Made by a program: the position numbers and the translations under genes. Below are positions 12,101-22,805 of a stretch of 64,000 bases of DNA, piece by piece. Below the pieces are notes generated by a model. That model saw only the letters and a program-made list of their open reading frames with translations, searched no databases and was not told where the DNA came from. How positions within the stretch are numbered: position 1 is the first letter of the stretch; the number at the start of each line of letters is the position of its first letter. Where the stretch lies: the NCBI GenBank assembly GCA_003868215.1, contig QWDQ01000013.1:62001-126000 (forward strand), in the 5' to 3' direction. This stretch comes from Pseudophaeomoniella oleicola. Taxonomy: Eukaryota > Ascomycota > Eurotiomycetes > Phaeomoniellales > Phaeomoniellaceae.

Positions 12101-13509
12101 GTCCCGATCCCCTCGGTGACCTTTCCACCAGAGAGTATGAATGGATCCAGTTTCGTTAACTTTTCGTGGTTTTCAATAGCCTTCATCACTTCATCTCCGG
12201 GTGTTTTGTGCAATATGTCTGACTCTCCCGTAGCCGATGACTCATCGCACTTCACATTGTGTCCTTCGATGAATATTCCATCGACAGGAATCATGTCTCC
12301 GGGTTCCAAATGCATGACATCGCCAACGAGAACATCGTGAATCGATATCTCCCGGGACTTCCCGGATCGAATGACCTTGACAAAACGTTCTTCTTTCTTC
12401 TTGTTCAACTTCACAAATTGGCGTTCTTTCTGGTAATCGTTCAAAGCGCCGACCACTACAACAATGACAATGGCAACAATGATAGCGACACCCTCAACCC
12501 ATTCCACTCTGGCTTCATGCGGGTCAGATGGCCTGACAGACTGGTAAATTCCAAGAGCCAGTGAGATAACAGCCGCCACAGACAAGAGGATCAAGACCTT
12601 ATCATTATAAGCCATCCAAGCCAGCTGCCAGATTGTCTTGGGTTTCTTTTCCGGTAGTCGATTATCCTTGTAAATCCGTTTCCGATCATAATATGATTCT
12701 TGTGAGTGTTTCGGGGCCTCCGCCATACTAGCATCAGTGTTGGTACGTTTCTTCGGCTGCATACCATCCTCTGCATGCTTCAGTCCATCCTGAACAGCGG
12801 TCTCGAAGGATACTGTACCCTCCAATGTTGTTTCGTCGACGCTGAGTCCACTATGCCTATCCGTTCGCAGACCTTTCTCTATACCAACTAAACCCCCCAG
12901 AGCATGGAATGCGGCAAGGCTCTTTGGATTGATGAGCTTGTTCAATTGCCCAGGTGAGAATGCAAACTTGTTGTCCTCTACATCGAAATCGCTCTCTGTA
13001 TTTGGATCAGGCACCAATGCCGTCTCATCGTTTATCACCCCGTCGTTGTTGTTAAACGTTTTGCCAGAATGTTCATCCAGGGCAGAACCATGTGACGCCA
13101 CGTGTGTGATTCCACCATATGATGAGGGCGAACGTCCACTTTCTTCATCGGAGTCAATACTATTTCCTCTCGACCGCGCATGAGGTACTGATAAAAAGCC
13201 ACCATCGCCCAGCTTCGTCGGCGATGAAACATTGTGTGGTGAGGTCGGTCTACTCTCGCGTTCAAAGGAAGGCGATGCGTGCAGGTCGGTCGGAGAGGAT
13301 GTGAACGAAGCGGGTGCTTGCGTGTCGAGGTTGTTGGTCTGAATTCGCGGTAATGCCGCCGATTTGTCTCCTCCCGCACTCGTTTCTGAGTCTCCTGGCA
13401 TGTTCACAGCTGAAGTGTCGATATTGATAGTAGGCGCCCTTTCTCTCCGCTTCCCTGGTTGGTCCTGAGGGGTTGGGGACCCGTCTTCTCTAGCGAAGGG
13501 ATTCGACAT
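9146..13509 (-). CDS. PMC1: Class IIB Ca2+-transporting P-type ATPase (vacuolar PMC1 type)
   Basis: Pumps Ca2+ from cytosol into the vacuole. Two exons, 13509-10504 and 10450-9146, with a 53-nt GTATGG..AATAG intron after KKFLQ; the join FLQFQVTVNITAV restores TM6. Product 1436 aa. Visible in order: a long Ser/Pro-rich N-tail of about 200 residues, the first TM hairpin, ATGES of the actuator domain, TM4 AVPEGLPLAVTLA (Ca2+-site PEGL), the phosphorylation site CSDKTGTLTQNK with Asp604, KGASEILI of the nucleotide domain, VTGDGTNDAPALKAADVG, then TM5-TM10 including LLWVNLIMDTFAALALATDP. The C-tail after TM10 is Arg/Ser/Pro-rich and about 200 residues long, giving a protein longer than yeast Pmc1 (about 1170). 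Calcineurin-Crz1 control is known for the family; no site was confirmed here. A very long upstream gap precedes it. Confidence 0.95.
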
Positions 13510-14423
13510 ACTGTATTGATCGCAGCGCGGACCTTCCTGTCAAGCTGCGCATATATCGAAAGTCGGCGTCAACCATCAGTTTGGTCGGTCTCCTCCAGAC
13601 AAAGCAAGCAATCACAACGGCGTGGGTGACAAGAATTGCTCGCAACAGCCTTCGCGCCAGGCAGCCCTGAATGTTTGATTTGGTCGGACGGTGAAACGAG
13701 ACCTACGGACACGCATAATGTCAGCACACACCTCTTATGAGAAGTCCGTCCCGACCATATCCGGGCTGTCACAAGGAGTGAGCAAGGGCTGGTCACCCAC
13801 CTTGTCAGTGGCGTTGCAGTTCTGAGCCAGCGCTATCCTTATTCCAATGCGACCAAGGTCGCTGCCGCTACCATGTTTTGTATGCAACAGGAATGTCGAG
13901 AAACCTATTGGGAAAGGCGAAACGTGGAAGAGAGCCGTTAGATCGCAGCGAGGTTTCACAACTGACAAGGGTGGAGGCGGAAAGGTGATCGGTTGATGTT
14001 GTACAATGTACAATATGAATAGGCTGGATTTGAGGCGATCCTGGAAATGAACTTGGTAATTATTACTGTTGCAGTACCGCTATCTCCTATTCCTAAGACG
14101 AGGACCCCTCTCCGAATTTCTTATTGTCAATTCGGGCGTTTACAGTAGTATCATTGGGCGCTGAAGAATCCGCTGGGGGGAGAGTATGAGCTTAGTCTGT
14201 GGAGGCAATCGAAAGATTGATTCTTCCTGCCTGATTCAGTAAAGATGGAAGGGGCAGTGCAATATCACAATAACGTAGTAAGCTATGAATTCGTTGATTG
14301 CTGATTGTTGAAGTAGAGGGAGATTCTAGAACTAAGGTTCTGATCGCAAACTAACGTAGTAAAAGTGCCGAAGGTTATTGGGTGTCTACTGTATCTCTAT
14401 TTCAACGGTGCATCTGCTCTATC

Positions 14424-14433
14424 TACCTAGGTA
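14424..14433. repeat. Dispersed 10-bp palindrome TACCTAGGTA
   Basis: Five perfect copies were found, at 8520-8529, 14424-14433, 25516-25525, 46342-46351 and 50571-50580, all in non-coding DNA. Partial copies (CCTAGGTA, CTAGGTACCTA) occur near 40462, 61021 and 63848. A random 64-kb sequence would be expected to hold about 0.06 copies. Confidence 0.85.
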
Positions 14434-14601
14434 GGTAACGTAGTAATAACATTCTCAATCTGTAAAGGGCATCGTCTCAGAGAATTGCAATTGACAAACC
14501 AATGCCCACTGCCGATGTTTTAAAGGAGTGAAAAGAAGTGGAGGAGGGATCACAGTAAATATCATGCCCGTCTTATAACTCCTCTTAGCTACTACGTACC
14601 T

Positions 14602-14613
14602 TACTACGTAGTA
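14602..14613. repeat. Dispersed 12-bp palindrome TACTACGTAGTA
   Basis: Three perfect copies: 14602-14613, 21937-21948 and 37381-37392, all intergenic. Shortened relatives occur near 37645, 37905, 63663 and 63857. Confidence 0.85.
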
Positions 14614-15682
14614 TTACTGGACCTTGAGCTACTCTTGGCATCAGGATTGACAGTATAACTTCGTACTAGCGATATCTGTCAGAGTCTTCATATAATATAC
14701 TTCCCCCCTTCTCTCTCATGAAGCCTTTTCTTAGTCTTCTTCTGCGTTTATCAAAGTTGTACAATGTACAGTACAGTAATTCTCGATATCGAGGTTGATC
14801 GGGATGAGTTGCATTGGATTGAGGCAGTGCAATACCCAGGCATCTTGGCATCATATCAATGACGAATGACATGAGCTCACTCCACTCCACCGACTTTACT
14901 ACCGAGCTACGGAGTCGAGGTAGTAAAAGCAAAGCTTCCAATGATGTAGATGGCGAGACGGGCAAGACAGGCGGAAATCCCTTTGCTGGGTAGTCGTAGT
15001 ACATTGAACCTGAGCGATTATTATCTTATCCAATCTCACCATCTCTCAGTGTCGAGTACAGAGGTAATAATTACTACTATGTACAGTACTACTACCCATG
15101 ACACCACTACAGCCTCCTCTCTGAAGCAATGACTCCGAGCTTACCATCTGTTATCCCCTGTCTACGATGGCAGGCTCTCCCAGGATTCTTCCTTCTACCC
15201 GCCGTTACCCATTGCCACCTGCCGAGGTTGCATCCAAAACTCCCTCACGAGCTTCCAGATCATGGATGTACAGTAGTATCAGGCGGCCAGGATAATGACT
15301 ATGAGGCGATGGGGAAGGGCGTACGGTGGGTCCTTGATATCCGCCGGTCAAGCAGATGGGACGACGAGTGTCTGGAAGATGCTTCCGTTCGGTCGCTAGT
15401 CGCTGGGCAGCAACAGCATTATCCTTCCTCTTTCCTCCTCTATACGATATGCCCCTCCAATTTGCTGCACATAATACAAACGGCCGTGATACCGGCGAGA
15501 GGCAGTCACGCCAGGCAAAGCAAACATGGCGGAATCCAGAGGAAGGGTCTACTACGCCATGCGGGAAATTCGCCCTGGGCAGCGATCGGTTAGGCATGTA
15601 GTCCACTAGTCGCTGATTCACCCAATCCCTTCATCCGCCAATCCGATACCTTGTCTCTGCACTTTCATTATTTCTCTTTGCC

Positions 15683-15703
15683 GTGCTGTGCTGTGCTGTG
15701 CTG
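15683..15703. repeat. CTGTG pentanucleotide repeat
   Basis: About four tandem units of GTGCT in the gene-poor region. Confidence 0.8.
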
Positions 15704-16799
15704 CCAAGCCTCAATAGGAGATGCCACACATCGTTGATCGATCAACCGGACATGATAATTAAGGCCACTGCTCTTGAAGACAACTATGTATCTCCGATCC
15801 TGACTGACGCGGAGAAACCTATCAACGGTAGTGAGTGAGATCGTGGTAATTAGCATTCCGTAACATAATTGGGCCCCGCAACTTGAAATTATATTATGAT
15901 CAGAAGCTATCAAATCTGCAGAGGCGGTAGTAATCTACGAGATATTGGTGATTAATTAGTCGCAAATTCCGTGCATATCCCCCAGCAACAGCATCAGTTC
16001 TCACTGATGGATTCATGAGATTGATAGGCTCATCCCAGGAAAAGCGTCGCAATGATCTTGCATCTACACTGTTCATGACCGCTAACCTACGGTCTCTATG
16101 CCTAAGTCTGATGCTGTTTGTGTTGTGTAGGTCCTAGGAAGAAACATATCGTTTGAGAGGCTAGAGAAGTAAATGTTCATATTGTTGATGATATGTTTGG
16201 TAACCCTATCTATACATTTTCATCTGTCCAGAGCCTCCAGCTTCCCGATGTAGATGTGTAATTATATTCCTTTGCGAGTGACCGTGACACATGCCATAGA
16301 CATCTGCAATAGCATGTGGCTGTAGTTGCCATCAGACGGCTTCGATCTACCACACCCACACACGTGCAACGATGATACGATCTGTTCATCGATGCTGCAA
16401 CGTCCTGGTAAGCTCCATTAACAGGCTGTGAACTACTGCTAAAACTTCACAAGAGGATGAGCTTTTGACATCAAAGCACGTGAACCGCAATTTGATCATA
16501 TCGTTTGCGACCAATCCGTGGAATATAGACTGATGGTCATTCTTCAGCACTTCTAATCCAGAACAATTTCTCAGCTTGACAATGTTCCAACTTATCCTCT
16601 CAGCTATTTGTTTGTGTTTACATTGTACATCAAATATCAACATACCTCTCCACAACAATATCCAAGATTCGGTGGAGTCCAGAATTCAACGCTTTCCCCA
16701 TCTCAAGCAAAAAGAACCGCACCAAGAAATTTACTTGAAATATATTATCTGCTCGGCCAACTCCTTTTACAAATCGATCCCAAGAATTTGCCTCTTCTT

Positions 16800-16904
16800 G
16801 GCCTCATAGCGCAATGGTAGCGCGTCGATTTTCGGTGAATTCTCCTGACAACTCGGGAGAATGAAAGATGTCGAAGGTTGTCCGTTCGAGTCGGGCTGGG
16901 GTCG
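16800..16904 (+). tRNA. tRNA-Arg(UCG) with a 33-nt intron
   Basis: Acceptor GGCCTCA (16800-16806) pairs with TGGGGTC (16897-16903) with two G-U wobbles; discriminator G at 16904. D-arm GCGC-AATGGTA-GCGC is at 16809-16823. The anticodon stem TCGAT (16825-16829) pairs with GTCGA (16870-16874). Loop positions 34-36 are TCG (16832-16834), reading CGA codons. The intron occupies 16836-16868, after position 37, the universal place for nuclear tRNA introns. T-arm GTCCG-TTCGAGT-CGGGC is at 16880-16896. A T-run (GATTTTTTG) follows as a Pol III terminator. A-box and B-box are intact. Confidence 0.9.
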
Positions 16905-17138
16905 TTTGATTTTTTGTTTTTGCTGCCTTAGTTCTCTTTATCTCTCTCTATATGATTCATTTTGATAAAATACGGTTTACATAATTTTGGAAGGCAGAGT
17001 CACGATATACGAAATCCCAAAAGAACCTCTGTGCTTATCAGGCATACACAGTTGTCAAGGTTATCCCCAGCGAAAATTGAAGGTTGGAAGCCGGAATTAC
17101 GAAACTACCTACCTAATGCTCCCTACATATTCCAAGGA

Positions 17139-17440
17139 TCATCGATGCACAAACCAAACGTAAGGATCATCGGGATACGCAGGTTTCGCATCCTTTTTAT
17201 CTTCGCTCGGTGCCGCAGTACTGTATCGCTCTGGGCTCTGGAGACTCTGGAAGCGCTCGCTAAGAAACTCCCCACCGAGCAGATCTGCTTTCGAAGCAGG
17301 ACACCAGGCATACATCGCGACCGAGTATGCCTTGTCTGCCTTTTGGGGGCTGATTCACCCTTAATGCTTGCGAACGACCTTTCGGCGGCTATCCCTGAGT
17401 CTGATGCCATATTTCCTACCGTATTGCTGCAAGCTGCCAT
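17139..17440 (-). CDS. Small unknown protein, 73 aa, two exons
   Basis: Function unknown. Exon 1 is 17440-17420 (MAACSNT); an 80-nt intron (GTAGGA..CAAAAG) follows; exon 2 is 17339-17139, reading ADKAYSVAMYAWCPASKADL, then LLGGEFLSERFQSLQSPERY and ending PAYPDDPYVWFVHR. The composition (aromatic-rich C-terminus, amphipathic middle, even mix of charges) looks like real protein, unlike the longer overlapping frame that ignores the splice. No signal peptide or TM. The neighbours are the tRNA gene downstream and, 116 bp upstream, the divergent PD-(D/E)XK-like gene, so the two share a very short promoter. The acceptor CAAAAG is weak, and the protein could instead begin at the internal methionine of exon 2 (MYAWCP). 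Confidence 0.5.
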
Positions 17441-17556
17441 GCGCTAAACAAACAAGGCAAAGTTGCATTGGTATACATTCCTACAAGGTGTGATGCCACA
17501 AAGAAGTGTAGACTTACAGCCACCAGTGGCTACCGTCAAGTCAATCGCATGGAAAG

Positions 17557-19214
17557 ATGGCCGGTCGCACTGTTAGTCAGATGCGGGATCGCATCGAGGA
17601 GTATGATATCCATTTTGATGGGCCTATACCACCCTCAGCGTGGCCACTCCAGTATTCGAGTGTGTTCCGCCACATCCGTGACATATCCCGAGTGTGGCTC
17701 GAAGTTTATGGCAAAAACAGAAGCAGTCATGTTGATAAGATGAAAGCAAGAGTTTACGAACTCAACGACTTCGCTTACCAATGTCGTCGGCAGCGGGAGA
17801 ACGAATCAACTTGGCGAGGTAACATAGAGGCGGAAGTTCTCAAGTGCCTCGGGAAGTCGATTGTTTGGTATATCAATTCTCGTAAATTCGTGTCATTGTA
17901 CTGACCGATGCCAAAAGTCCAAATTGTCACGATCGTGTCTGGATCTCTGATTTCCGGGCCTCACCGGTCGATTCTGTCGAGGCCGAGCTGTTGGAAAGAC
18001 GAAGAGCGAGGAGGAAGCTTTGTACATGCGATCCCTCTGCCCGGACAAAGACAAGGTCAGCTCCCAACTTTTCCCAAAGCTTGGTTGTCATCAAAGCTAA
18101 CAAATCATGGAACACTCAGTAAGCATCAGAGTAACAGCAGCCTGTTCTTCTGTCGAAAGGAGGGAGTCATTCATCACGACCCTGCTGATAGGCTCCCTCA
18201 GCGTAGGCTTGGGGTCCAGAAGCCTGACGCAGTAGCCGGCCTCATTCGAACGAGTGTGTTCAAAAACAACGCATTGCCCGCGCAAGGTGTACGGTGCAGT
18301 CCGTTCACGGATGGTAGAATACTATACCCTTTCCTCATCCTTGAATCTAAATCAGAGAAAGGGAGCACAGGCTTTGAGTCGGTGGAAGCTCAGACGGCCT
18401 TTCCGATTAGGACTCTACTGAAACTTCAGCAGAATGCGCTGAAGACCCCAGGCGCACGAGTCGAACCCTTAGTATGGTTTCTGGTCAATCAAGGAGATGA
18501 GTGGCGTGTCTATGGAAGCATTGTTGACGGCGCAGATTTTGTGAGTCCTAATTGCTCAAAACTCCCTGTCGCGCTTCTGCTGATACGAAGCAGAGAATCA
18601 TCGATCTTTGGCATGGCACCATTCTATCACAGGATGGTGCGCTCCAACTGTTGCTAATCATTGACTACATCTACGATTGGGCGCGGGATATCTATCGACC
18701 TGGTATCGTTCGTGGTCTAACCGCTGGTAACATCGGTGTTCGCGATGCCACACCAGCCTATTCTATCTGCTCTTCTCACGTTGCGCGTTCGCGTTTTGAC
18801 TCTGTCTCTATCAGGTCGCAAGGAACAACGCTTAAAGCAGATAGTCGAGTAGAGACTATAGACCTCTCGTCGGATAGCGAGTTAGATGAAAGTGATGTAG
18901 GCGATGCTATGATGGTTGACTTACCCCTAGCGTACGAAAAGGGGCTGAAACGGAGATCGGAAGGACACAAGAGAGGAGGGAAGATGGTTTCACCACCTCG
19001 TCCCTCGAAGTTTGGTCTTCGAGACAAGGGAGGAGGGAAGAAGTCTTCTTTTCCTCGTCTCTCAAAAATTAATCGTCGAGACAAGAGAGGAGAGAAGACG
19101 ATATCATCTCTTTGTCCCTTAAAGATTGATCATCGAGACAAGAGAGGAGGGAAGATGGATTCACTTCCTCGTCTCTCAAAGATTGATCATCGAGACAAGA
19201 GAGGAGGAATGTAG
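17557..19214 (+). CDS. Fungal PD-(D/E)XK nuclease-like protein with C-terminal tandem repeats
   Basis: Four exons: 17557-17867, 17918-18055, 18120-18540 and 18594-19214, each join in frame (KSIVC|PNCHDR, then a Ser codon, then DGADF|RIIDLWHG). Total 496 aa. The core looks like the PD-(D/E)XK-like family that is widespread and multi-copy in Pezizomycotina. KPDAVAGL places the PD aspartate at residue 186, and YPFLILESKSEKG gives the E-x-K pair Glu225/Lys227. AQTAFPIRTLLKLQ provides the following helix with Gln. LVWFLVNQGDEWRVYG and LWHGTILSQDGALQLLLIIDYI are family blocks. CPNCHD with CTCD in exon 2 could bind metal. An acidic patch (DLSSDSELDESDVGDAM) precedes four 19-residue repeats rich in Lys, Arg and Gly. 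All catalytic-type residues are present, so activity is possible, but no family member's function is known to me. Confidence 0.8.
18963..19211 (+). repeat. 57-bp coding minisatellite, four units plus a part
   Basis: Units at 18963-19019, 19020-19076, 19077-19133 and 19134-19190, with a partial fifth to the stop codon. Each encodes a 19-aa variant of RDKRGGKMDSLPRLSKIDH. The last two copies are the most alike, and an ORF-keeping length of 57 preserves frame with copy change. Confidence 0.9.
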
Positions 19215-20109
19215 GTAGGGGTTAGTTAATCTTCAGAGGACGAGAATAGAAGATACCTACGGCGTCATAGTTTAGGTACGGTAGGTTACCTCTTTCTATT
19301 CAAAGACGATGTTATGTGATCCCTTCCAATATCTATCTATCGACATGACATTGAAACCTCGAACCCAGCACCTAGACACAGACTAGGTAGGTCCCTAGGT
19401 CCATAGGTCCGTTCGTTTAAGCGTATTATGTATGTACCTATCTATATACCTATCTATCCATCCAAAAGCCCTTCCCACAAATACGTATCTATCTATGGCC
19501 TTCCGTTTCCACGGACCCTTGGTAAGACAGACAGGCAAACGGAATGAACGGGCAGGGCTATGCTGGCTCACAAGGGAAGCAGTATGTTTCCTGCAGCCCC
19601 TGATGTTTGATGTTTGATGCTTGAGTGTTGCCGCTCTGCTTGCTTTTTTGCACGCATTGACCCCTAGACCTGACATAGACGGGGTACATGAAGCCATGTT
19701 TCCTTCACTTTATGAGAACTTGTTCTTTCTCCCCCCTGAAGATTACCGTTTGAAATTGGAATTTGCTTTGAGATTGTTTGCTCTTTTTTTTAATCGGAAT
19801 TGATCAATATGTCGCCCGTCCATTCAGCGCCAGTTGATGCAAAGAGGGGGAAGAAATGGGAGGGCCGGGAAAAACACACAAAAAAACAACCGCCCAAGTA
19901 CAGAATGCCGCTCTTCTATAGATCAATCCAGCGGGTGATATCTCTTATTAAAGTGTTTTCCTCCTGTAGGTTCCTGTCCCTTGAAAAAAGGGCATTTCTT
20001 CACTTGTCGTTAAAAGGCCATAACCTCGGCATGAGGCGTTGAAGTCCTCAGCCGGCGTATCAAAAGCTTTTGTCTCTCCCTCGAGATTTCTGGAGAGCAC
20101 ACCTGCGTT
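19215..20109. other. Convergent 3' region
   Basis: About 900 bp between two converging genes. It has AT-rich CTAT/ATCT simple repeats around 19330-19490 and CTAGGTAGGT-like motifs; no gene seen. Confidence 0.5.
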
Positions 20110-21406
20110 TCATTGCTCTTGCGACCAGCGCCTCTCACGTAATGGCAGATCTGAGCCTGCGTTCTTTTCGTGGTTTCTCCATGCCCAATATTCTCCAAGC
20201 CGGATCTCGGCGTAATTGCTATAGTCAAAGTCGATTTGCGATATCGTTGCCTGTATCAAGGCCCATATTCCCCAATAAAGTCCCGGCATACCTCGGTATC
20301 TGTCTACCTCTTCTAACAGACCCTCTAACATAGACTCTATGTCAAAATCCTTTCGAGAAGATGCTGATACATGGCATTTGTATGATTCAAGGTACTCTTT
20401 CAGAAACGCCCTTCTTACAGACCGCGTCGGAAGCATGTTGTAGTCGCAATCAAAACCACCCCATTCCGCGAAATGATTAGCAATGTCGAACGCTGCTGGA
20501 CACGGTGTTGCGTACTCGTAGTCAATGAAGTTCACAGACTCAATAGCAGGAGCACCGTGGCTTTTTTGAGGCGGTCCGATGATCACATTTCCGGATAATA
20601 GATCGCAATGGCCGAAGACAAATCCATTACTCCCCAGTCCAGAAGTTGTGTCGAGATCTCGGAATGCTTTTTCCAGTTCCTCCTGCAGCAGTGACTGCTT
20701 CGTCCGTTCGTCCTCGGTTGATGTAGGGAGAGCCGATACCCATTTCTGCATTACCGTCCATACGTTCGGACTGGGTTGCCTGGTATCAATCTTCGGATTG
20801 TGCGTTCCATTAGTTCCATTATTACTGGTCGACTGTATTATATGCATCCCATTTGGTACAGTTGCGCTTGTCTTCACGGCATCGATGGGTAAAAGCGCAT
20901 GCCATTCAGCCAGGCGCCGAGCCACCCCTCTCCATACTGCCTCCTTTGTGAGATCTTCGGGCTTACAAGGTCGGCCGCGGATGAAACTGTACAGCAGACC
21001 ATTATCGAACCGTGCAATCAACTGTGGAGCCAAGTTTCGTTCGGCCAAGAGAGCATGGGATTTGGCTTCCCTGTCGCGGTCGATGAGGATGTCAGTATTA
21101 TTTCCGTAAGCGCGCATCAGGATCGACTCTGTCTCTTGTTCTTCCTGTGATTGGTCTCTCCTCCGCTTGATCAAATGTAAAAGCTGGAAAAGTCAGCTAC
21201 GATGCGTCAGATGCGCCATGGCAGACACATACTGTATTCGTGATGCCATCTGTGAACCGGACGATTTCCACCGGCCCATCATCTTCTTTCCATTCCGGTC
21301 GGACTGTGTACACCAGCTGCAGCGCGGTTTCTTCAGATTTATCATGCGCGTATGAGAGGGGAACATGGCGCAATGTCGAGCGGACACCGTTGGCCTGTCC
21401 GTCCAT
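20110..21406 (-). CDS. EKI1: Ethanolamine kinase
   Basis: Phosphorylates ethanolamine in the CDP-ethanolamine branch of the Kennedy pathway, in the cytosol. Two exons, 21406-21233 and 21183-20110, with a 49-nt intron (GTATGT..TTCCAG); the join VRFTDGITNT|LLHLIKRRR matches the family. Product 415 aa. Motifs: the N-terminal RFTDGITNT glycine-loop equivalent, LMRAYGNNTDILIDRDRE, LLYSFIRGR, the kinase catalytic motif FGHCDLLSGNVI with Asp252, and NFIDYEYATPCPAAFDIANHF, followed by HFAEWGGFDCDYN typical of ethanolamine rather than choline kinases. The GMPGLYWGIWALIQATIS block and DFDYSNYAEIRLGEYWAWR finish the fold. The start MDGQANG is the first ATG in frame that leaves a normal fungal N-terminus; a 5' extension is possible. 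The gene diverges from the CLC gene. Confidence 0.92.
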
Positions 21407-22805
21407 GACCTGACCGATAGCGACGTCTGCTTGTTCGGAATGAAAGCTCAACGTACAATTCGGGTTCGACGACAGTGATCCTATCACCGGTGATTAGCCA
21501 TGTATGAATACGAATTGCAGGTCCAGCCAATCAATGTATCATTGAGATGTAAATTATCGAAGGCGCAGACATGGAGAGCATGTGCACAATACAAGCCCCT
21601 CTTCTACTGTTAATGCCACCACGAGATTTGACGTCAAATGTGGGACGGGATCAGGGGATTGCTCACCTATTTCACCAATGAAAAGGGGGAATACACAACT
21701 GGAAATGCGGCGGATATTCAAGCTCAGAGAGTGGTTGCTTGGGGTGGGAAATATGGCAAGACAAGTCTATAGGGCACAACCAAAGATCAACTACGTGGAA
21801 AAGAAACAAAGACAGATTCCTGAGGGTATTCCGACCCCAAAAAGATGTCGTGCCTAGACCAATGGAAGTGGGAAAGGAGATGAGGGGAGAAACGCCAGTT
21901 AGGTCTTTCTGGTGGGGTTGATGTGAAATGAAGTGCTACTACGTAGTATATGGGATATGAAGATAGAGATCCCTGAGGACACTAAATGCTCTATCTAGGA
22001 ACAGAGTATCAGTAATTACCTTGTAGTGATGGATGTACAGAGGCAATGTTTTCTCTCTCCCTCCTCTCCCTATAAGAAAGTCCCGAAGAACATAGTTTAG
22101 CCAGAATGTCAGAATACCGTAGTAGATGCTTCCAATACTTCAAGGCAACTGTTGACCTTGACCCTCTAAATGCCCTTGGATATCCTACCTAAAGTAACCC
22201 AATTCTCCTAAACTTAGGGAAGCGGTTCAACTATTCTAGTACGTTATACCAGGCCTGGTTAAGAGTCCATACCCGACGTGGTTAAGGGAACGACTTTACT
22301 GGCATGTGATCATCCCCAACCTTGAAATAATCAGGCAGTTCGATTCACCGCCTGTAGCCTTGGCGGCGAGGCGGTCTCGATCTCTGTGCTTCTCCGTTGG
22401 TCTGAATCTCTGGTTTCCAACACGCGAACAACACTAAGCTCCCTTGCTGTCTCCTCATCCCTACCTATGTAATGCATCCTGTTGATGCCATACACATATT
22501 TTCTTTTTCCGATGATGTAAAACAAGAGGCCCTGCAGTCACTGTCATATCATGAAGTCTAATAGATCCTTATCTGCGCCTCATCTTGTTCTGGCCTATCA
22601 GCCGCTCGGGTGCACCAATCATCCTCCTTGATAAGCCCCCAAACCATGCATCTCCGGGGAGACATAGCTCTGTTCATCACTGGCGTCATTGCCTAGAACC
22701 TCGACATGTCATGCTTCGTCGTGTTGCTTTTTCCACTCGCGCTCGTTGTGTTCTTTCTTATGTTGTTGCTGCAATGATATTCCCATTACCGTTGAACTTC
22801 TAACT
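21407..22805. other. Bidirectional promoter region of EKI1 and the CLC gene
   Basis: 1.4 kb with no supported gene. One TACTACGTAGTA palindrome lies at 21937-21948, and C/T-rich DNA at 22048-22076. Confidence 0.5.

Larger units (their letters stand above)
13510..16799. other. 3.3-kb gene-poor region upstream of the Ca2+-ATPase
   Basis: No convincing coding frame. It holds palindromes TACCTAGGTA (14424-14433) and TACTACGTAGTA (14602-14613), many near copies of ACGTAGTA, a shared 15-mer GTTGTACAATGTACA at 13998-14012 and 14756-14770, and a CTGTG run at 15683-15703. The part nearest 13509 is the ATPase leader; the part nearest 16800 is upstream of the tRNA. Confidence 0.5.
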
